From an uncultured Flavobacteriales bacterium (GTDB taxonomy: Bacteria; Bacteroidota; Bacteroidia; Flavobacteriales; Weeksellaceae): 64,000 nt of DNA. The stretch spans positions 28,854 to 92,853 of the forward strand of contig CALJKL010000029.1 in the NCBI GenBank assembly GCA_937973555.1. Direction: 5' to 3'. Shown piece by piece: positions 55,063-64,000 of the stretch. Both the position numbers and the translations under genes were made by a program. The number at the start of each line of letters is the position of its first letter. Position 1 is the first letter of the stretch. The notes beneath the pieces are model-generated. The model was not told where the DNA came from. It saw only the letters and a list, made by a program, of their open reading frames with translations, and did not search any database.

Positions 55063-57939
55063 ATGCAGACGATACTGGAAAAACAATACGAAACACAATA
55101 TCTTACTGATAGAAACGGATATGCCTATCAACAGGTGCTGAATGATGAAAACGGGGTGAGGGTTTATATCCTTCAAAACGGTTTGACGGTTTATTTGGCG
55201 AAGAATGATGATGCACCTAGGATTCAGACCTATATTCCGGTAAGGACTGGCAGTAATAATGATCCGGCAGACAATACTGGTTTGGCGCATTATCTGGAGC
55301 ATATGATGTTCAAAGGGACCTCTAAACTCGGAACTCTTAATTGGGAAAAGGAAAAAGAATTGCTTCAGAAGATTTCAGATTTGTATGAACAGCACAAGGC
55401 AGAAACAGATCCTCAAAAAAAGAAAGAAATTTATCGTATTATCGACGAAATTTCTCAGGAAGCAAGCCAATATGCCATTGCTAATGAATACGACAAAGCG
55501 ATTTCTTCTCTGGGTGCCACAGGAACCAATGCCCATACTTGGCTGGACGAAACGGTTTACAAAAACAATATCCCCAACAATGAATTCGAAAAATGGCTTA
55601 AAATAGAAAGAAACCGTTTTTCTGATTTGGTGTTGAGGCTTTTTCATACCGAATTAGAGTCTGTGTACGAAGAGTTCAACAGAGCGCAAGACAATGATGC
55701 CAGATTAACACATTACACCATGATGGAGGCGCTTTTCCCAAAACATCCAAACGGTCAGCAGACTACTTTAGGGAAATCAGAACATCTTAAAAACCCTTCC
55801 ATGGTAGCTATTCATCAATATTTTGATCAGTTTTATGTGCCGAATAATATGGCGATGGTTTTGGTAGGAGATTTAGATTTTGAAGAAACCATTAAATTGG
55901 TAGATAGTTACTTCGGTTCTTTACCTTACAAGGAACTTCCTATAAAGCCAATAATAGAGGAGGAACCCATGATAGGAATTGTAGAACGAGTAGTAAAAAG
56001 CCCTTCTACACCAAGACTTCAAATATCTTGGCGTAGCGATTCTTATGGAACTCAGGAAGAAAGATTGACTGAAATTGTGGCTCAAATTCTTTCCAATTCC
56101 GGGGAGGCAGGTTTGCTGGATCTGTACGTGAATCAAAATCAAAAAGCATTAAGGAGTTATGCTTACCAAATGGGATTCAAACAATATGGCGTTTTTACGA
56201 TGCAGGTGATTCCGAAGGAAAATCAAAGTTTTGATGAAGCCAAGCAACTTCTGCTAGAACAGATAGAAAAAGTAAAAAAAGGAGATTTTCCGGATTGGTT
56301 GATTTCAGCTATAGTTAATGATATTAAGCTACAGAAACTCAAAAATCTGGAAACGGCAGATGGTTTGGCAACGGCTTTATATAGTGCTTTCATTATGGGA
56401 AGAACTTGGGAGCAGGAGCTGAAAGAAATTTCAGAATTCGAAAAAATCACCAAAGAAGAAGTAATGATTTTTGCCCAAAATTTCTTCAAGGATAATTATG
56501 TTCTTCTCAAAAAAGAATTGGGGGTGAACGAAAATCTTATCCGTGTAGAAAATCCGGGCATAACGCCTGTGAAAATCAACAGAAGAGCTCAGTCTGAATT
56601 TTTAACGGAAATTCTTGCCCAAAAATCTTCAGCCATAGCTCCGCATTTTATAGATTATCAGAAAGCGATAAAGATTGATTTTGTAAAAGACAAAAAAATA
56701 AGCTTTGTAGAAAATAAATATAACAACATCGCTCAGGTGCATTTCATTTATAAATTTGGGACAGATCATGATAAGGAATTAGGCTTGGCGATAGATGTTT
56801 TACAATATTTAGGCACTCAAAAATACACTCCGAATGAACTAAAAGAAGAGTTTTATAAATCAGGGATTTCTTTCGATTATTCCATTAATGCTGAAGTTTT
56901 GAGGATTTCTTTATCCGGCTTAGAAGAAAATTTAAAAAATGGTTTGCCTCTTTTGAAACATTGGTTGAGTGAAGTGAAACCCAATCAGGAAATCTATAAA
57001 AATACAGTTCAATTGATTCTGGAAAGCCGAGAAGTGGGCAAAAAGGATAAAAACAGAATCATGACCGCACTGAGTAATTATGCTAAATTTGGCAAAAATT
57101 CTCGTTTCAGAGATGTGGTTTTGGAACAAAGGCTTCATGAAATAAAAGTGGAAGATCTTACCGAAAAAGTAAAGCAGCTTATTCAAATGCCTTATGAAAT
57201 CTTCTTTTACGGAAAAGATTTGGAATATTTCAAAACTGATATTGCGGGTTATATTGAAAGTGCCACATTACCTGTTCCGGAAGCAAGAGCTTTTCCTGAA
57301 CCGGAAACCGATGCCAAAGTTTATTTCACCGATTATGATATGGTGCAAGTGGAAATGAGCAAGACCGGAAGAGCTAATAAAATAAATATTCAACATTTTG
57401 GAAAAATAAATGTTTTCAATGAATATTTTGGAAGAGGATTGTCTTCTATCGTTTTTCAGGAACTCAGGGAGAGTAAGAGTTTAGCGTATTCTGCCTATGT
57501 CAATTATGCCACTACAGACAGTCTTCATAAGCATAATTATGTCTCTACCTATATCGGTACACAAGCTAATAAATTGGGTATTGCTATAGAGGCTTTAGAT
57601 GAATTAATGAAGGAAATGCCACAAGTGAGCATTCAGTTTGAAAATGCCAAAAATTCTGCACTGAAACAAATTGCCTCCACGCGAATCAACAGAACCAATA
57701 TTTTCTTTAATTATTTCACATTGAATAAATTGAATATTCAATACGACATCCGAAAGGAGATCTATGAAGAAATTCAGAATCTCAGCCTTTCAGATTTGGC
57801 TCAATTTTACCAACAGGAAGTGAAGCCTGTAAAATTTAACGTAGCCATTATTGGGAAAAAAGAAAATCTGGATATGAAAGCCATCAACAAAATGGGAGAA
57901 TTTACAGAATTGACTTTGGAAGAAATTTTTGGTTATTAA
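55063..57939 (+). CDS. M16-family zinc metallopeptidase
   Basis: A 958-residue protein with two M16 halves. The inverted zinc motif HxxEH is present as H76-YL-E79-H80 in AHYLEHMMFKGT, and the downstream third ligand Glu lies in LESVYEEFNRAQDND. The second half carries the non-catalytic R/Y-type region (VFQELRESKSLAYSAYVNYATT). No signal peptide is seen, so it is probably cytoplasmic, like the full-length insulysin/pitrilysin-type enzymes that degrade peptides. It lies 8 nt after the amidase gene and ends in a strong terminator. Confidence 0.92.
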   Translation: MQTILEKQYETQYLTDRNGYAYQQVLNDENGVRVYILQNGLTVYLAKNDDAPRIQTYIPVRTGSNNDPADNTGLAHYLEHMMFKGTSKLGTLNWEKEKELLQKISDLYEQHKAETDPQKKKEIYRIIDEISQEASQYAIANEYDKAISSLGATGTNAHTWLDETVYKNNIPNNEFEKWLKIERNRFSDLVLRLFHTELESVYEEFNRAQDNDARLTHYTMMEALFPKHPNGQQTTLGKSEHLKNPSMVAIHQYFDQFYVPNNMAMVLVGDLDFEETIKLVDSYFGSLPYKELPIKPIIEEEPMIGIVERVVKSPSTPRLQISWRSDSYGTQEERLTEIVAQILSNSGEAGLLDLYVNQNQKALRSYAYQMGFKQYGVFTMQVIPKENQSFDEAKQLLLEQIEKVKKGDFPDWLISAIVNDIKLQKLKNLETADGLATALYSAFIMGRTWEQELKEISEFEKITKEEVMIFAQNFFKDNYVLLKKELGVNENLIRVENPGITPVKINRRAQSEFLTEILAQKSSAIAPHFIDYQKAIKIDFVKDKKISFVENKYNNIAQVHFIYKFGTDHDKELGLAIDVLQYLGTQKYTPNELKEEFYKSGISFDYSINAEVLRISLSGLEENLKNGLPLLKHWLSEVKPNQEIYKNTVQLILESREVGKKDKNRIMTALSNYAKFGKNSRFRDVVLEQRLHEIKVEDLTEKVKQLIQMPYEIFFYGKDLEYFKTDIAGYIESATLPVPEARAFPEPETDAKVYFTDYDMVQVEMSKTGRANKINIQHFGKINVFNEYFGRGLSSIVFQELRESKSLAYSAYVNYATTDSLHKHNYVSTYIGTQANKLGIAIEALDELMKEMPQVSIQFENAKNSALKQIASTRINRTNIFFNYFTLNKLNIQYDIRKEIYEEIQNLSLSDLAQFYQQEVKPVKFNVAIIGKKENLDMKAINKMGEFTELTLEEIFGY

Positions 57940-57960
57940 TAGATTTAATAACAATAAATA

Positions 57961-57989
57961 AAAAAACTCGGAAATTTTCCGAGTTTTTT
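57961..57989. terminator. bidirectional terminator between convergent genes
   Basis: AAAAAACTCGGAAA / TTTTCCGAGTTTTTT, a perfect long stem with A-run and T-run. It lies 21 nt after the M16 stop and 16 nt from the S46 gene stop. Confidence 0.88.
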
Positions 57990-58005
57990 GTTTGTATTTT
58001 GTACT

Positions 58006-60144
58006 TTATTTCACAATTTTCATTTCATTCAGCAACCATTTGGCGCCAGCAAACTTATCGATGATGAAAAGGATATATTTGGTGTTTACCATAATGTTAC
58101 GGCACAATTTTGCGTCATAGTTGATGTCACTCATGGTACCTTCCCATTGTCTGTCGAAGTTTAATCCTACCAAATTTCCATTGGCATCTAGCGCGGGACT
58201 ACCTGAGTTTCCTCCCGTAGTATGGTTGGTAGCTGTAAAAGCTAAAGGCACTTTTCCTGAAGCATTTTTGTAGGTGCCGTAATCTTTATTGTTATAAAGT
58301 TCAATCAATTTTTGTGGAACGTTGAATTCATAATCTCCCGGAATATATTTTTCCATCACCCCGTCTAGAGTGGTTTCATAATGATAGGTAATGGCATCTT
58401 GTGGTTCAGAACCTTTTACCTTTCCATAGGTTACCCTTAGGGTAGAGTTGGCATCTGGGAAGAATTTTCTTGCCTTATCAGTAGCCATGGTCTGAGCCAA
58501 ATATTTTTTCTGCAACGCATCTATTTTACTTTGCAGGCTCATGAATTTACCGTCTGCTTTAGCCAAATACGTTTCTCTCATTTTCACTAATGTTTGGTAG
58601 ATAGGGTCAGCTTTAACAGATTTTACCAATTCTGGAATGTCAGAAAATACTTTTTTGATGTCAGTGTGGGTAGTGGCTCCGTTTACAGCTGCTCTTCCTG
58701 AAATGACAGAGTTTTTGCTCCAGTTTTCCAAAATCTGAAGATTTTGATTGACATCTTTATATTGACTAAAACCTTCCGGTAAGAATTCCGCTTGGGTTTT
58801 ATTAGCATAAAGGGCTAAAAGTTTAGCAGTAACCTTAGCATCCAACTCGCCGTCATAGTCTTTGTAGAAAGCATCTAATCTATTGGTAAAAGCATTGATG
58901 GCTTTTTGGTCTGCCTTTCCGGCTTCATAGTTTTGGATAAAACCATAAAACTGATTGGCTAAGCTCAATGTTTCTGCATTTCTCATAATTTCCGTAAAGT
59001 ATGCATTGTTTAGTGCATAAGGAGCCTGCTCGTTGTAAAGGTTATTGAACTCAGTAATCATATTCTTGATTTCAGAATTCTGATTGCCTAGCGATTTTTC
59101 ATAATCCTGCTTTTTGGCAACGGCGTTAGATTTTTTAAGACCTTTGGTTTCACCGATCCATTTTTTCCAATAATTGGCTACCGAAGCGTATTTAGCTGCG
59201 TATTTGATTCGGGTAGCATCGTCTGCACGCATTTTTTCATCTAATGTTTTCAGAGCAATATCCCTTACTTCTATTCTTGCCGGATTGGTTTCGTTGATGA
59301 TTTTTTCCACAGCAATGCTTGGCAGGTATTCATTGGTTCTTCCCGGAAATCCGAAAACAAAGGTGAAATCATTTTCCTTGATGTCTTTTACTGAAATCGG
59401 CAAGAAATGCTTCGGAGTAAATGGAACGTTGTCAGTCGAATATTCTGCCGGTTTGTTATTTTTATCAGCATAAATTCTGAACATGGAGAAATCACCGGTA
59501 TGTCTTGGCCAAACCCAGTTGTCGGTATCAGACCCGAATTTACCGATGCTTTGCGGCGGTGCACCTACCAAACGAATGTCTTTATAGGTCTCTACCAAAA
59601 ATGCATAATATTTATTCCCTGCAAACATTGGCTTTACAATAATGCTTTGATAGCTTTCTGTTTTCTGAGATTTCTTGTATGCTTCTGTATTTTCAGCGAT
59701 TTTTTTGTCTAATTCGGTTCCTGAAAGGGTGGCAGTATTGGCCAATATCGCATTGGTGATTTCTTTGATGTCTACCACAAAATCTACTTTTGTTCCTGGA
59801 TTTGGCAATTCTTCTTTCATGTTTTTTGCCCAAAAACCATTGGTTAACAAATCATTTTCCACGGTAGAATGATTTTGGATATTATCAAAACCACAGTGAT
59901 GATTGGTTAATAGAAGTCCTTTTGGAGAAATAATTTCGGCGGTACATCCACCATTAAACTGCACTACAGCATCTTTAATGCTTGGTTTTTGGGTGTCCCA
60001 AATATCTTTGGCGCCAATCTTCATTCCCAGAGATTTCATTTCCTTTTCATTGATTTCTGTAGGAATCCACATCCCGCCATATTGTTGAGCAAAGAATGTA
60101 GCTGCCTGAAACAAGGAGGCTATTATAAATGTTCTTTTTAACAT
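58006..60144 (-). CDS. S46-family dipeptidyl-peptidase, DPP11-like
   Basis: A 712-residue periplasmic exopeptidase with a signal peptide (MLKRTFIIASLFQAATFFAQQ). I chose the ATG at 60144; the longer reading from 60213 adds 23 residues before the signal. The triad is visible: His83 in LTNHHCGFD, Asp in DTDNWVWPRHTGDF, Ser647 in TGGNSGSPALD. Eighteen residues after that Ser is Arg665 (NFDRQWEG), the position that is Arg in DPP11 (Asp/Glu-specific) and Gly in DPP7, so release of acidic dipeptides is predicted. Confidence 0.92.
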   Translation of the reverse strand: MLKRTFIIASLFQAATFFAQQYGGMWIPTEINEKEMKSLGMKIGAKDIWDTQKPSIKDAVVQFNGGCTAEIISPKGLLLTNHHCGFDNIQNHSTVENDLLTNGFWAKNMKEELPNPGTKVDFVVDIKEITNAILANTATLSGTELDKKIAENTEAYKKSQKTESYQSIIVKPMFAGNKYYAFLVETYKDIRLVGAPPQSIGKFGSDTDNWVWPRHTGDFSMFRIYADKNNKPAEYSTDNVPFTPKHFLPISVKDIKENDFTFVFGFPGRTNEYLPSIAVEKIINETNPARIEVRDIALKTLDEKMRADDATRIKYAAKYASVANYWKKWIGETKGLKKSNAVAKKQDYEKSLGNQNSEIKNMITEFNNLYNEQAPYALNNAYFTEIMRNAETLSLANQFYGFIQNYEAGKADQKAINAFTNRLDAFYKDYDGELDAKVTAKLLALYANKTQAEFLPEGFSQYKDVNQNLQILENWSKNSVISGRAAVNGATTHTDIKKVFSDIPELVKSVKADPIYQTLVKMRETYLAKADGKFMSLQSKIDALQKKYLAQTMATDKARKFFPDANSTLRVTYGKVKGSEPQDAITYHYETTLDGVMEKYIPGDYEFNVPQKLIELYNNKDYGTYKNASGKVPLAFTATNHTTGGNSGSPALDANGNLVGLNFDRQWEGTMSDINYDAKLCRNIMVNTKYILFIIDKFAGAKWLLNEMKIVK

Positions 60145-60252
60145 AATAAATTGTTTATAATTTAATTTGCTAAAATTACAAGAAAATTCGATTATCTCAT
60201 AATTTTGAAACAATAGATTATAATTATATAAAAACTAAATATTTGGCTTGAT

Positions 60253-60260
60253 TAACTTTG
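60253..60260 (+). promoter_or_regulatory. -7 box of the 155-residue protein gene
   Basis: TAACTTTG, 22 nt before the ATG at 60283. No TTG at proper spacing. Confidence 0.4.
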
Positions 60261-60282
60261 TTGAACCAAATCACAAAATATT

Positions 60283-60750
60283 ATGGAAACTAAAGAAATC
60301 TTACAAACCTATAAGTTTGATGACTTTATTTTCGTTACCAATTTCAAAACGTTTAATGATGCAGAAGAATATGCCTTTAAAAATAACGGTGAGTTGGTAG
60401 AAATAGGTTTCATTGATGGGGCAGATAATCCGGAACTTACTACTAATGCAAATCTTATTGAAGAAAGAAAGCCATTTAAGGTTGAATTGCCTTATAGTAC
60501 TTATAATGTTTATTACTCTTATGATGATTTTTTTCAGGAAATTGCCAAATCTTTACAGTTTCAAAAAAAAAGATTAGAAGATGATATGTTTTTAGAAGAT
60601 ATTTGGGCGGATCAAAATATAGCTCAAGGAGATAGGATTCTAATTGTGGATAATGGAGAAATAGTTACTATTACCACAAAAGAAAGAATTAAGTATTTGA
60701 TGGGGGGGCATTTATATGAAGTGGCTGTAAAATTATCCAGAACAAAATAG
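60283..60750 (+). CDS. cytoplasmic protein of unknown function
   Basis: A 155-residue acidic protein (METKEILQTYKFDDFIFVTNFKTFNDAEEYAFKNNGELVEIGFIDG...) with no signal peptide and no Cys. It is rich in Asp, Glu, Phe and Tyr, predicted mixed alpha/beta, with a closing YLMGGHLYEVAVKLSRTK. It stands alone between two minus-strand genes, with its own -7 box and a hairpin terminator after it. I do not recognise a family. Confidence 0.78.
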   Translation: METKEILQTYKFDDFIFVTNFKTFNDAEEYAFKNNGELVEIGFIDGADNPELTTNANLIEERKPFKVELPYSTYNVYYSYDDFFQEIAKSLQFQKKRLEDDMFLEDIWADQNIAQGDRILIVDNGEIVTITTKERIKYLMGGHLYEVAVKLSRTK

Positions 60751-60791
60751 TAGAATTTCATATATATTTATTTCCAACAATTATTTTTTTT

Positions 60792-60825
60792 AATGCTTTC
60801 ATTTTTTTTGAAGGCATTTTTATTT
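60792..60825 (+). terminator. terminator after the 155-residue protein gene
   Basis: AATGCTTTCA / TGAAGGCATT (one T-G pair) with a 7-nt T-rich loop, followed by TTTATTTTA. It lies 41 nt after the stop and next to the ligA stop on the other strand. Confidence 0.65.
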
Positions 60826-62831
60826 TAATTTTCTATTAAATCCAAAAACTGTTGTTCGTCCAAAATTTCAATGGTGCCTATTTCTTGCGCCTTTTTAAGC
60901 TTGCTTCCTGCTTTTTCGCCTACTACAAGGTAATTTAGATTTTTAGAAACTGCAGATATATTCTTGCCTCCATGTTTTTCTACCATTTCTTCAGCTTCAT
61001 CACGTGTAAAGAGGGATAATTTTCCGGTAAATAGGAAGGTTTTTCCTTCCAAAGTATTGCTGAGTAATTCTTGGGTGTTTTCTCCTTTTTCCAATTGTAC
61101 ACCATAGGATTTCAGACGTTCTATCATGATAATATTTTCCGGATTTTGGAAGAATTCGGCAATGCTTTCGGCAATCTTAATCCCGATGTCTTCTACCTGA
61201 CAAAGCTCTTCTGTGCTGGCTTCTCTTAAATCATCAATTGTAGGGAAGTTTTTCGCCAGCTTCTTGGCCACAGTTTCCCCTACATGCTTAATGCCTATTC
61301 CGTACAATACCTTTTCATAAGGAATGGTTTTGGATTTTTCTACACCATCTATAATGTTTTGGGCAGATTTTTCGGCCATTCTTTCCAAAGGCAAAAGTTG
61401 TTCTTTTTGTAACGTGTAGAAGTCTGCCACATTTTCTATGAGGCCTTCTCTGTAGAGTTGTTCTATGGTTTCTGAACCTAAATTATCAATATTAAGAGCC
61501 TTTCTAGAAACATAATGAATCATTTTTCCTACTACCTGTGGTGGACAATGGGTTTCGTTAGGGCAAAATTGTATCGCTTGGTCTTCTAGTTTAATGAGTT
61601 CTGTACCACATTCCGGGCAATGGGAGATAAACTGAACTTCTGTAGCCAATAAGTTTCTTTTTTCTAAATTTACCCCTACGATTTTTGGGATAATTTCTCC
61701 ACCTTTTTCTACATAAACGAAATCCCCAACATGCAAATCCAATTTTTTGATGATGTCTTCATTGTGCAGGGAAGCTCTTTTTACTATAGTGCCTGCCAAA
61801 AGCACTGGCTGAAGATTAGCCACAGGTGTCACAGCGCCGGTTCTTCCCACTTGATAATCTATGCTCAAAAGTTCGGTTTCTACCTTTTCTGCCTTAAATT
61901 TATATGCCATGGCAAAGCGTGGAGATTTGGCAGTGTATCCTAATAATTGCTGCTGTTTCAGAGAATTGACCTTAATGACGATGCCGTCTATATCAAATTG
62001 AAGATGCCTTCTTTTTTCGTCCCAAAGGTTGATGAATTTTTTAACTTCTTCCATGCTGTAGCAAATTTTAGCATTTTCAGAACTTTTAAATCCCCATGTC
62101 TTTGCTTTTTGCAAGAGATTAAAATGGGTTTCTGAAGGAAGATTTCCTGCTACAAATTGATATAATACTGCAGATAGATTTCGTTTGCTTACTTCTGCAG
62201 AGTCTTGTAGTTTTAGACTTCCTGAAGCGGTATTTCTTGGGTTCATAAAGGCATCATAGCCTTCGGCTGCCCTTTCTTCATTTATTTTGTTGAAATTCTC
62301 ATGAGTGAGGTAGATTTCACCACGCATAAAAAATGTGTTGGGGAAATCTCCACGCAACTGTAGAGGGATATCTTTGATGGTTTTTATGTTTGCGGTAATC
62401 TCATCCCCCTGAAATCCATCTCCGCGGGTTACTGCTTGTATGAGTTTACCGTTTTCGTAGAGGATAGAGATAGATGCGCCGTCGTATTTTAATTCACAAA
62501 CATATTCTACAGCATCAGTTTCCAAAGTTTTGGTAACCCTTTTGTGCCAGTCTTCCAAATCGTTAAAATCATAAGAATTATCCAAAGAATACATTCTGTA
62601 TTGATGTTCTACTGTAGGAAAATGCTTCGTTACCTCTCCACCCACACGCAAAGTAGGAGAGTTGGGGTCGTAAAATTCAGGATGAGTTTTTTCCAGTTCG
62701 TGAAGCTCTTCCAGTTTGGCGTCAAATTCAAAATCTGAAATGGTAGGTTCGTCCAGAACATAATAATTATAATTATGTTGATGAAGCTCTTCACGCAGTT
62801 CTTCTATTTTCTGTTGAATGTTTTCGGGCAT
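60825..62831 (-). CDS. ligA: NAD-dependent DNA ligase
   Basis: Seals nicks in replication and repair. The 668 residues match the family. Seen: domain Ia (EELHQHNYNYYVLDEPTISDFEFD), the adenylated lysine in CELKYDGASISI (KxDG), MRGEIYL, the OB fold, a four-Cys zinc finger (HCPECGTELIKLEDQAIQFCPNETHC), helix-hairpin-helix repeats, and a C-terminal BRCT domain (about residues 585-668, KTFLFTGKLSLFTRDEAEE). No promoter was resolved in the 159-nt gap upstream. Confidence 0.97.
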   Translation of the reverse strand: MPENIQQKIEELREELHQHNYNYYVLDEPTISDFEFDAKLEELHELEKTHPEFYDPNSPTLRVGGEVTKHFPTVEHQYRMYSLDNSYDFNDLEDWHKRVTKTLETDAVEYVCELKYDGASISILYENGKLIQAVTRGDGFQGDEITANIKTIKDIPLQLRGDFPNTFFMRGEIYLTHENFNKINEERAAEGYDAFMNPRNTASGSLKLQDSAEVSKRNLSAVLYQFVAGNLPSETHFNLLQKAKTWGFKSSENAKICYSMEEVKKFINLWDEKRRHLQFDIDGIVIKVNSLKQQQLLGYTAKSPRFAMAYKFKAEKVETELLSIDYQVGRTGAVTPVANLQPVLLAGTIVKRASLHNEDIIKKLDLHVGDFVYVEKGGEIIPKIVGVNLEKRNLLATEVQFISHCPECGTELIKLEDQAIQFCPNETHCPPQVVGKMIHYVSRKALNIDNLGSETIEQLYREGLIENVADFYTLQKEQLLPLERMAEKSAQNIIDGVEKSKTIPYEKVLYGIGIKHVGETVAKKLAKNFPTIDDLREASTEELCQVEDIGIKIAESIAEFFQNPENIIMIERLKSYGVQLEKGENTQELLSNTLEGKTFLFTGKLSLFTRDEAEEMVEKHGGKNISAVSKNLNYLVVGEKAGSKLKKAQEIGTIEILDEQQFLDLIEN

Positions 62832-62926
62832 CTTTGTAAGAAACGTTTTAGCAAAAATAAGAAAAAAGTGTTGATGTGACGATTTGTAAATTAGGGCTTT
62901 TTTTTTGCCGCCACTTTTAAAAAAAT

Positions 62927-62961
62927 AAAAGCCACTAAGAATTTTATTTTAGTGGCTTTTT
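62927..62961 (-). terminator. terminator of the kelch-type gene
   Basis: AAAAGCCACTAA / TTAGTGGCTTTT, a perfect 12-bp stem with a 10-nt loop, followed on the minus strand by ATTTTT. It lies about 30 nt after the stop at 62991. Confidence 0.82.
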
Positions 62962-62990
62962 GTAATATAGTAGAATGGTTATTAATTCTT

Positions 62991-64000
62991 TTACTTAATT
63001 ATTTTGAAATACTTGTCATTTAGTTTTACTTCTTTTATTCTTCGGTCTTCCTGGTTTTTTTGTTCTAAAATTATTTCATCGTATGAGATATTGAGCATAA
63101 TGCTTAGTTTAGATTTCAATAAATGCAATAAAGATTCTCTTTTTCTCAATAAGGTATTGATGCTGCTGGTTTTTGCTTCTTGTTCAATGATGAAATTAAT
63201 ACTATGGATAGGGATGTAGGTATCAATATTTTTGATAAGAAAAGTAAGTATTGATTTTTCTAAAGGAGAAAAGTCATTTACTGAATTATTGTTATGGATG
63301 AATTGATCTTTAGATTCTTGATATACGATCTCTTGTTCATTTCCTGAGCCTATAATGAAACTTCCGTTTTTCTTTCTTTCTCTATAAAAAAATAAGAGGA
63401 AAAGTGTAATTAAACTAATGCCTAGAACCAAATATGAAAGCTTATCGCTTATCAGGAATGGTTTATGGTAAAAATTGTCTTCTTCAATGGGGGCTTTGAA
63501 AAAATCTTCAACTTTGGTGGAAACAAAGATGGTTTTTCTGGTTGAGGTAAGATTGTTAAGGTAGTTAATGGTTTTGTTTTTGGGGTTGTAAATAATTTTA
63601 TTGTCAACAATGGCATAGGGCGACTTATAATAATAAACCTTGTTTTTTTTGATGTCGATAACAGCAGAGTACACTACATCTATAACATAGATTTTATCGT
63701 TAGCAGTAAATGTATTGATGCCATATTTGTGTGCCGTAGGGATGTATTTTAAATTGACAGTACCTATATTCTCCCAGATTCTGTTTTTGAAGTTGAATTT
63801 CCACAAATAATTAGGGTCATTATAAGAAGATCCAATTCCTATTTCGTTTTGATGGCCACCACCAAAAACATATAAATCATCTCCTATAACAATGCTTTCA
63901 TAATCATGTCCTTCATGGGGTCTTTCTTTTGAATTCAGCGGGACTAGAAACCATTCATTTCCTTTAAAATCATATTTGGTAAGGATATTTTTGCTGGTGA
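62991..64000 (-). CDS. kelch-type single-pass membrane protein with cytoplasmic tail (partial)
   Basis: The reading frame is open from the stop at 62991 to the right edge of the window, so its start is missing. About 336 residues are visible. The N-terminal part has kelch-like beta-propeller blades: SIVIGDDLYVFGGGHQNE, LWKFNFKNRIWENIG, NTFTANDKIYVIDVV. A single membrane helix follows (LSYLVLGISLITLFLLFFY, near 63387-63437), then basic RERKKN, and a cytoplasmic part of about 120 residues (SPLEKSILTFLIKN ... TLLRKRESLLHLLKSKL ... RRIKEVKLNDKYFKIIK) that looks helical and basic, reminiscent of a winged-helix or HTH output domain. A sensor that reports from periplasm to DNA or a partner is inferred, not shown. 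Confidence 0.8.
   Translation of the reverse strand, partial: TSKNILTKYDFKGNEWFLVPLNSKERPHEGHDYESIVIGDDLYVFGGGHQNEIGIGSSYNDPNYLWKFNFKNRIWENIGTVNLKYIPTAHKYGINTFTANDKIYVIDVVYSAVIDIKKNKVYYYKSPYAIVDNKIIYNPKNKTINYLNNLTSTRKTIFVSTKVEDFFKAPIEEDNFYHKPFLISDKLSYLVLGISLITLFLLFFYRERKKNGSFIIGSGNEQEIVYQESKDQFIHNNNSVNDFSPLEKSILTFLIKNIDTYIPIHSINFIIEQEAKTSSINTLLRKRESLLHLLKSKLSIMLNISYDEIILEQKNQEDRRIKEVKLNDKYFKIIK

Overview
The window looks like an A+T-rich chromosome segment from a flavobacterium (Bacteroidota, class Flavobacteriia; a Chryseobacterium/Cloacibacterium-type Weeksellaceae member fits best, but the genus cannot be fixed by reading alone). The evidence is lineage-typical content: a PorX-type response regulator of the type IX secretion system, the lpxD-lpxC/fabZ-lpxA-efp-lpxD2-sucD block with the LpxC-FabZ fusion, an archaeal/eukaryotic-type prolyl-tRNA synthetase, an S46 dipeptidyl-peptidase, a DnaG without its zinc cysteines, and promoters of the Bacteroidota form (TTG about 19 nt upstream of TAnnTTTG). 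Coding density is high. No gene-free stretch reaches 300 bases; the largest (1574-1842) holds a terminator and a repeat.

Layout. 1-170: the end of an unknown gene and a repeat scrap. 170-1573: lipoamide dehydrogenase. 1700-2480: a small secreted-protein gene on the minus strand, flanked by related repeat-like borders and carrying its own promoter; this is the only clearly accessory-looking insert. 2605-5310 (+): PLP decarboxylase, VOC protein, CvfB-like RNA-binding protein. 5343-12910 (-): zinc-ribbon protein, prephenate dehydrogenase, small membrane-anchored protein, alanine dehydrogenase, TsaE, a P2-like cation ATPase, PorX. 13097-20853 (+): HD phosphohydrolase, lipid A synthesis genes with EF-P, succinyl-CoA ligase alpha, an outer-membrane barrel. 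20906-30118 (-): nitroreductase, ABC exporter pair, DnaJ, GrpE, Nramp transporter, DUF937-OmpA protein, ProRS. 30263-32734 (+): Tyr/Gly-rich lipoprotein and FadL-like porin. 32804-35271 (-): ZIP transporter, methyltransferase, glycosyltransferase. 35381-36217 (+): dihydropteroate synthase. 36260-53575 (-): M28 peptidase, ClpP, DnaG, DedA, sialate O-acetylesterase, RF2, AlaRS, PrmA, TPI, a DoxX-like protein, DUF1599, a THUMP methyltransferase, a glycosyltransferase. 53633-53919 (-): tRNA-Arg, tRNA-Pro, tRNA-Ser. 54053-57939 (+): peptidoglycan amidase lipoprotein and M16 protease. 58006-60144 (-): DPP11-like peptidase. 60283-60750 (+): unknown protein. 60825-62831 (-): LigA. 62991-64000 (-, partial): a kelch-type single-pass membrane protein with a cytoplasmic tail.

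Most genes are housekeeping: envelope and lipid A synthesis, translation, protein folding and turnover, DNA replication, central metabolism. A recurring theme is envelope and peptide scavenging (S46, M28, M16 peptidases, FadL-like porin, PorX). I found no phage, transposase, CRISPR array, rRNA or restriction system. The parts that most deserve a second look are the repeat-bordered cassette-like unit (1700-2480), the kelch membrane protein at the right edge, the operator-like inverted repeats over the Nramp, grpE-dnaJ and clpP promoters, and a set of genes whose -7 box lies only 4-6 nt before the start codon (probable leaderless mRNAs). No strong candidate for a wholly new multi-gene system was seen.
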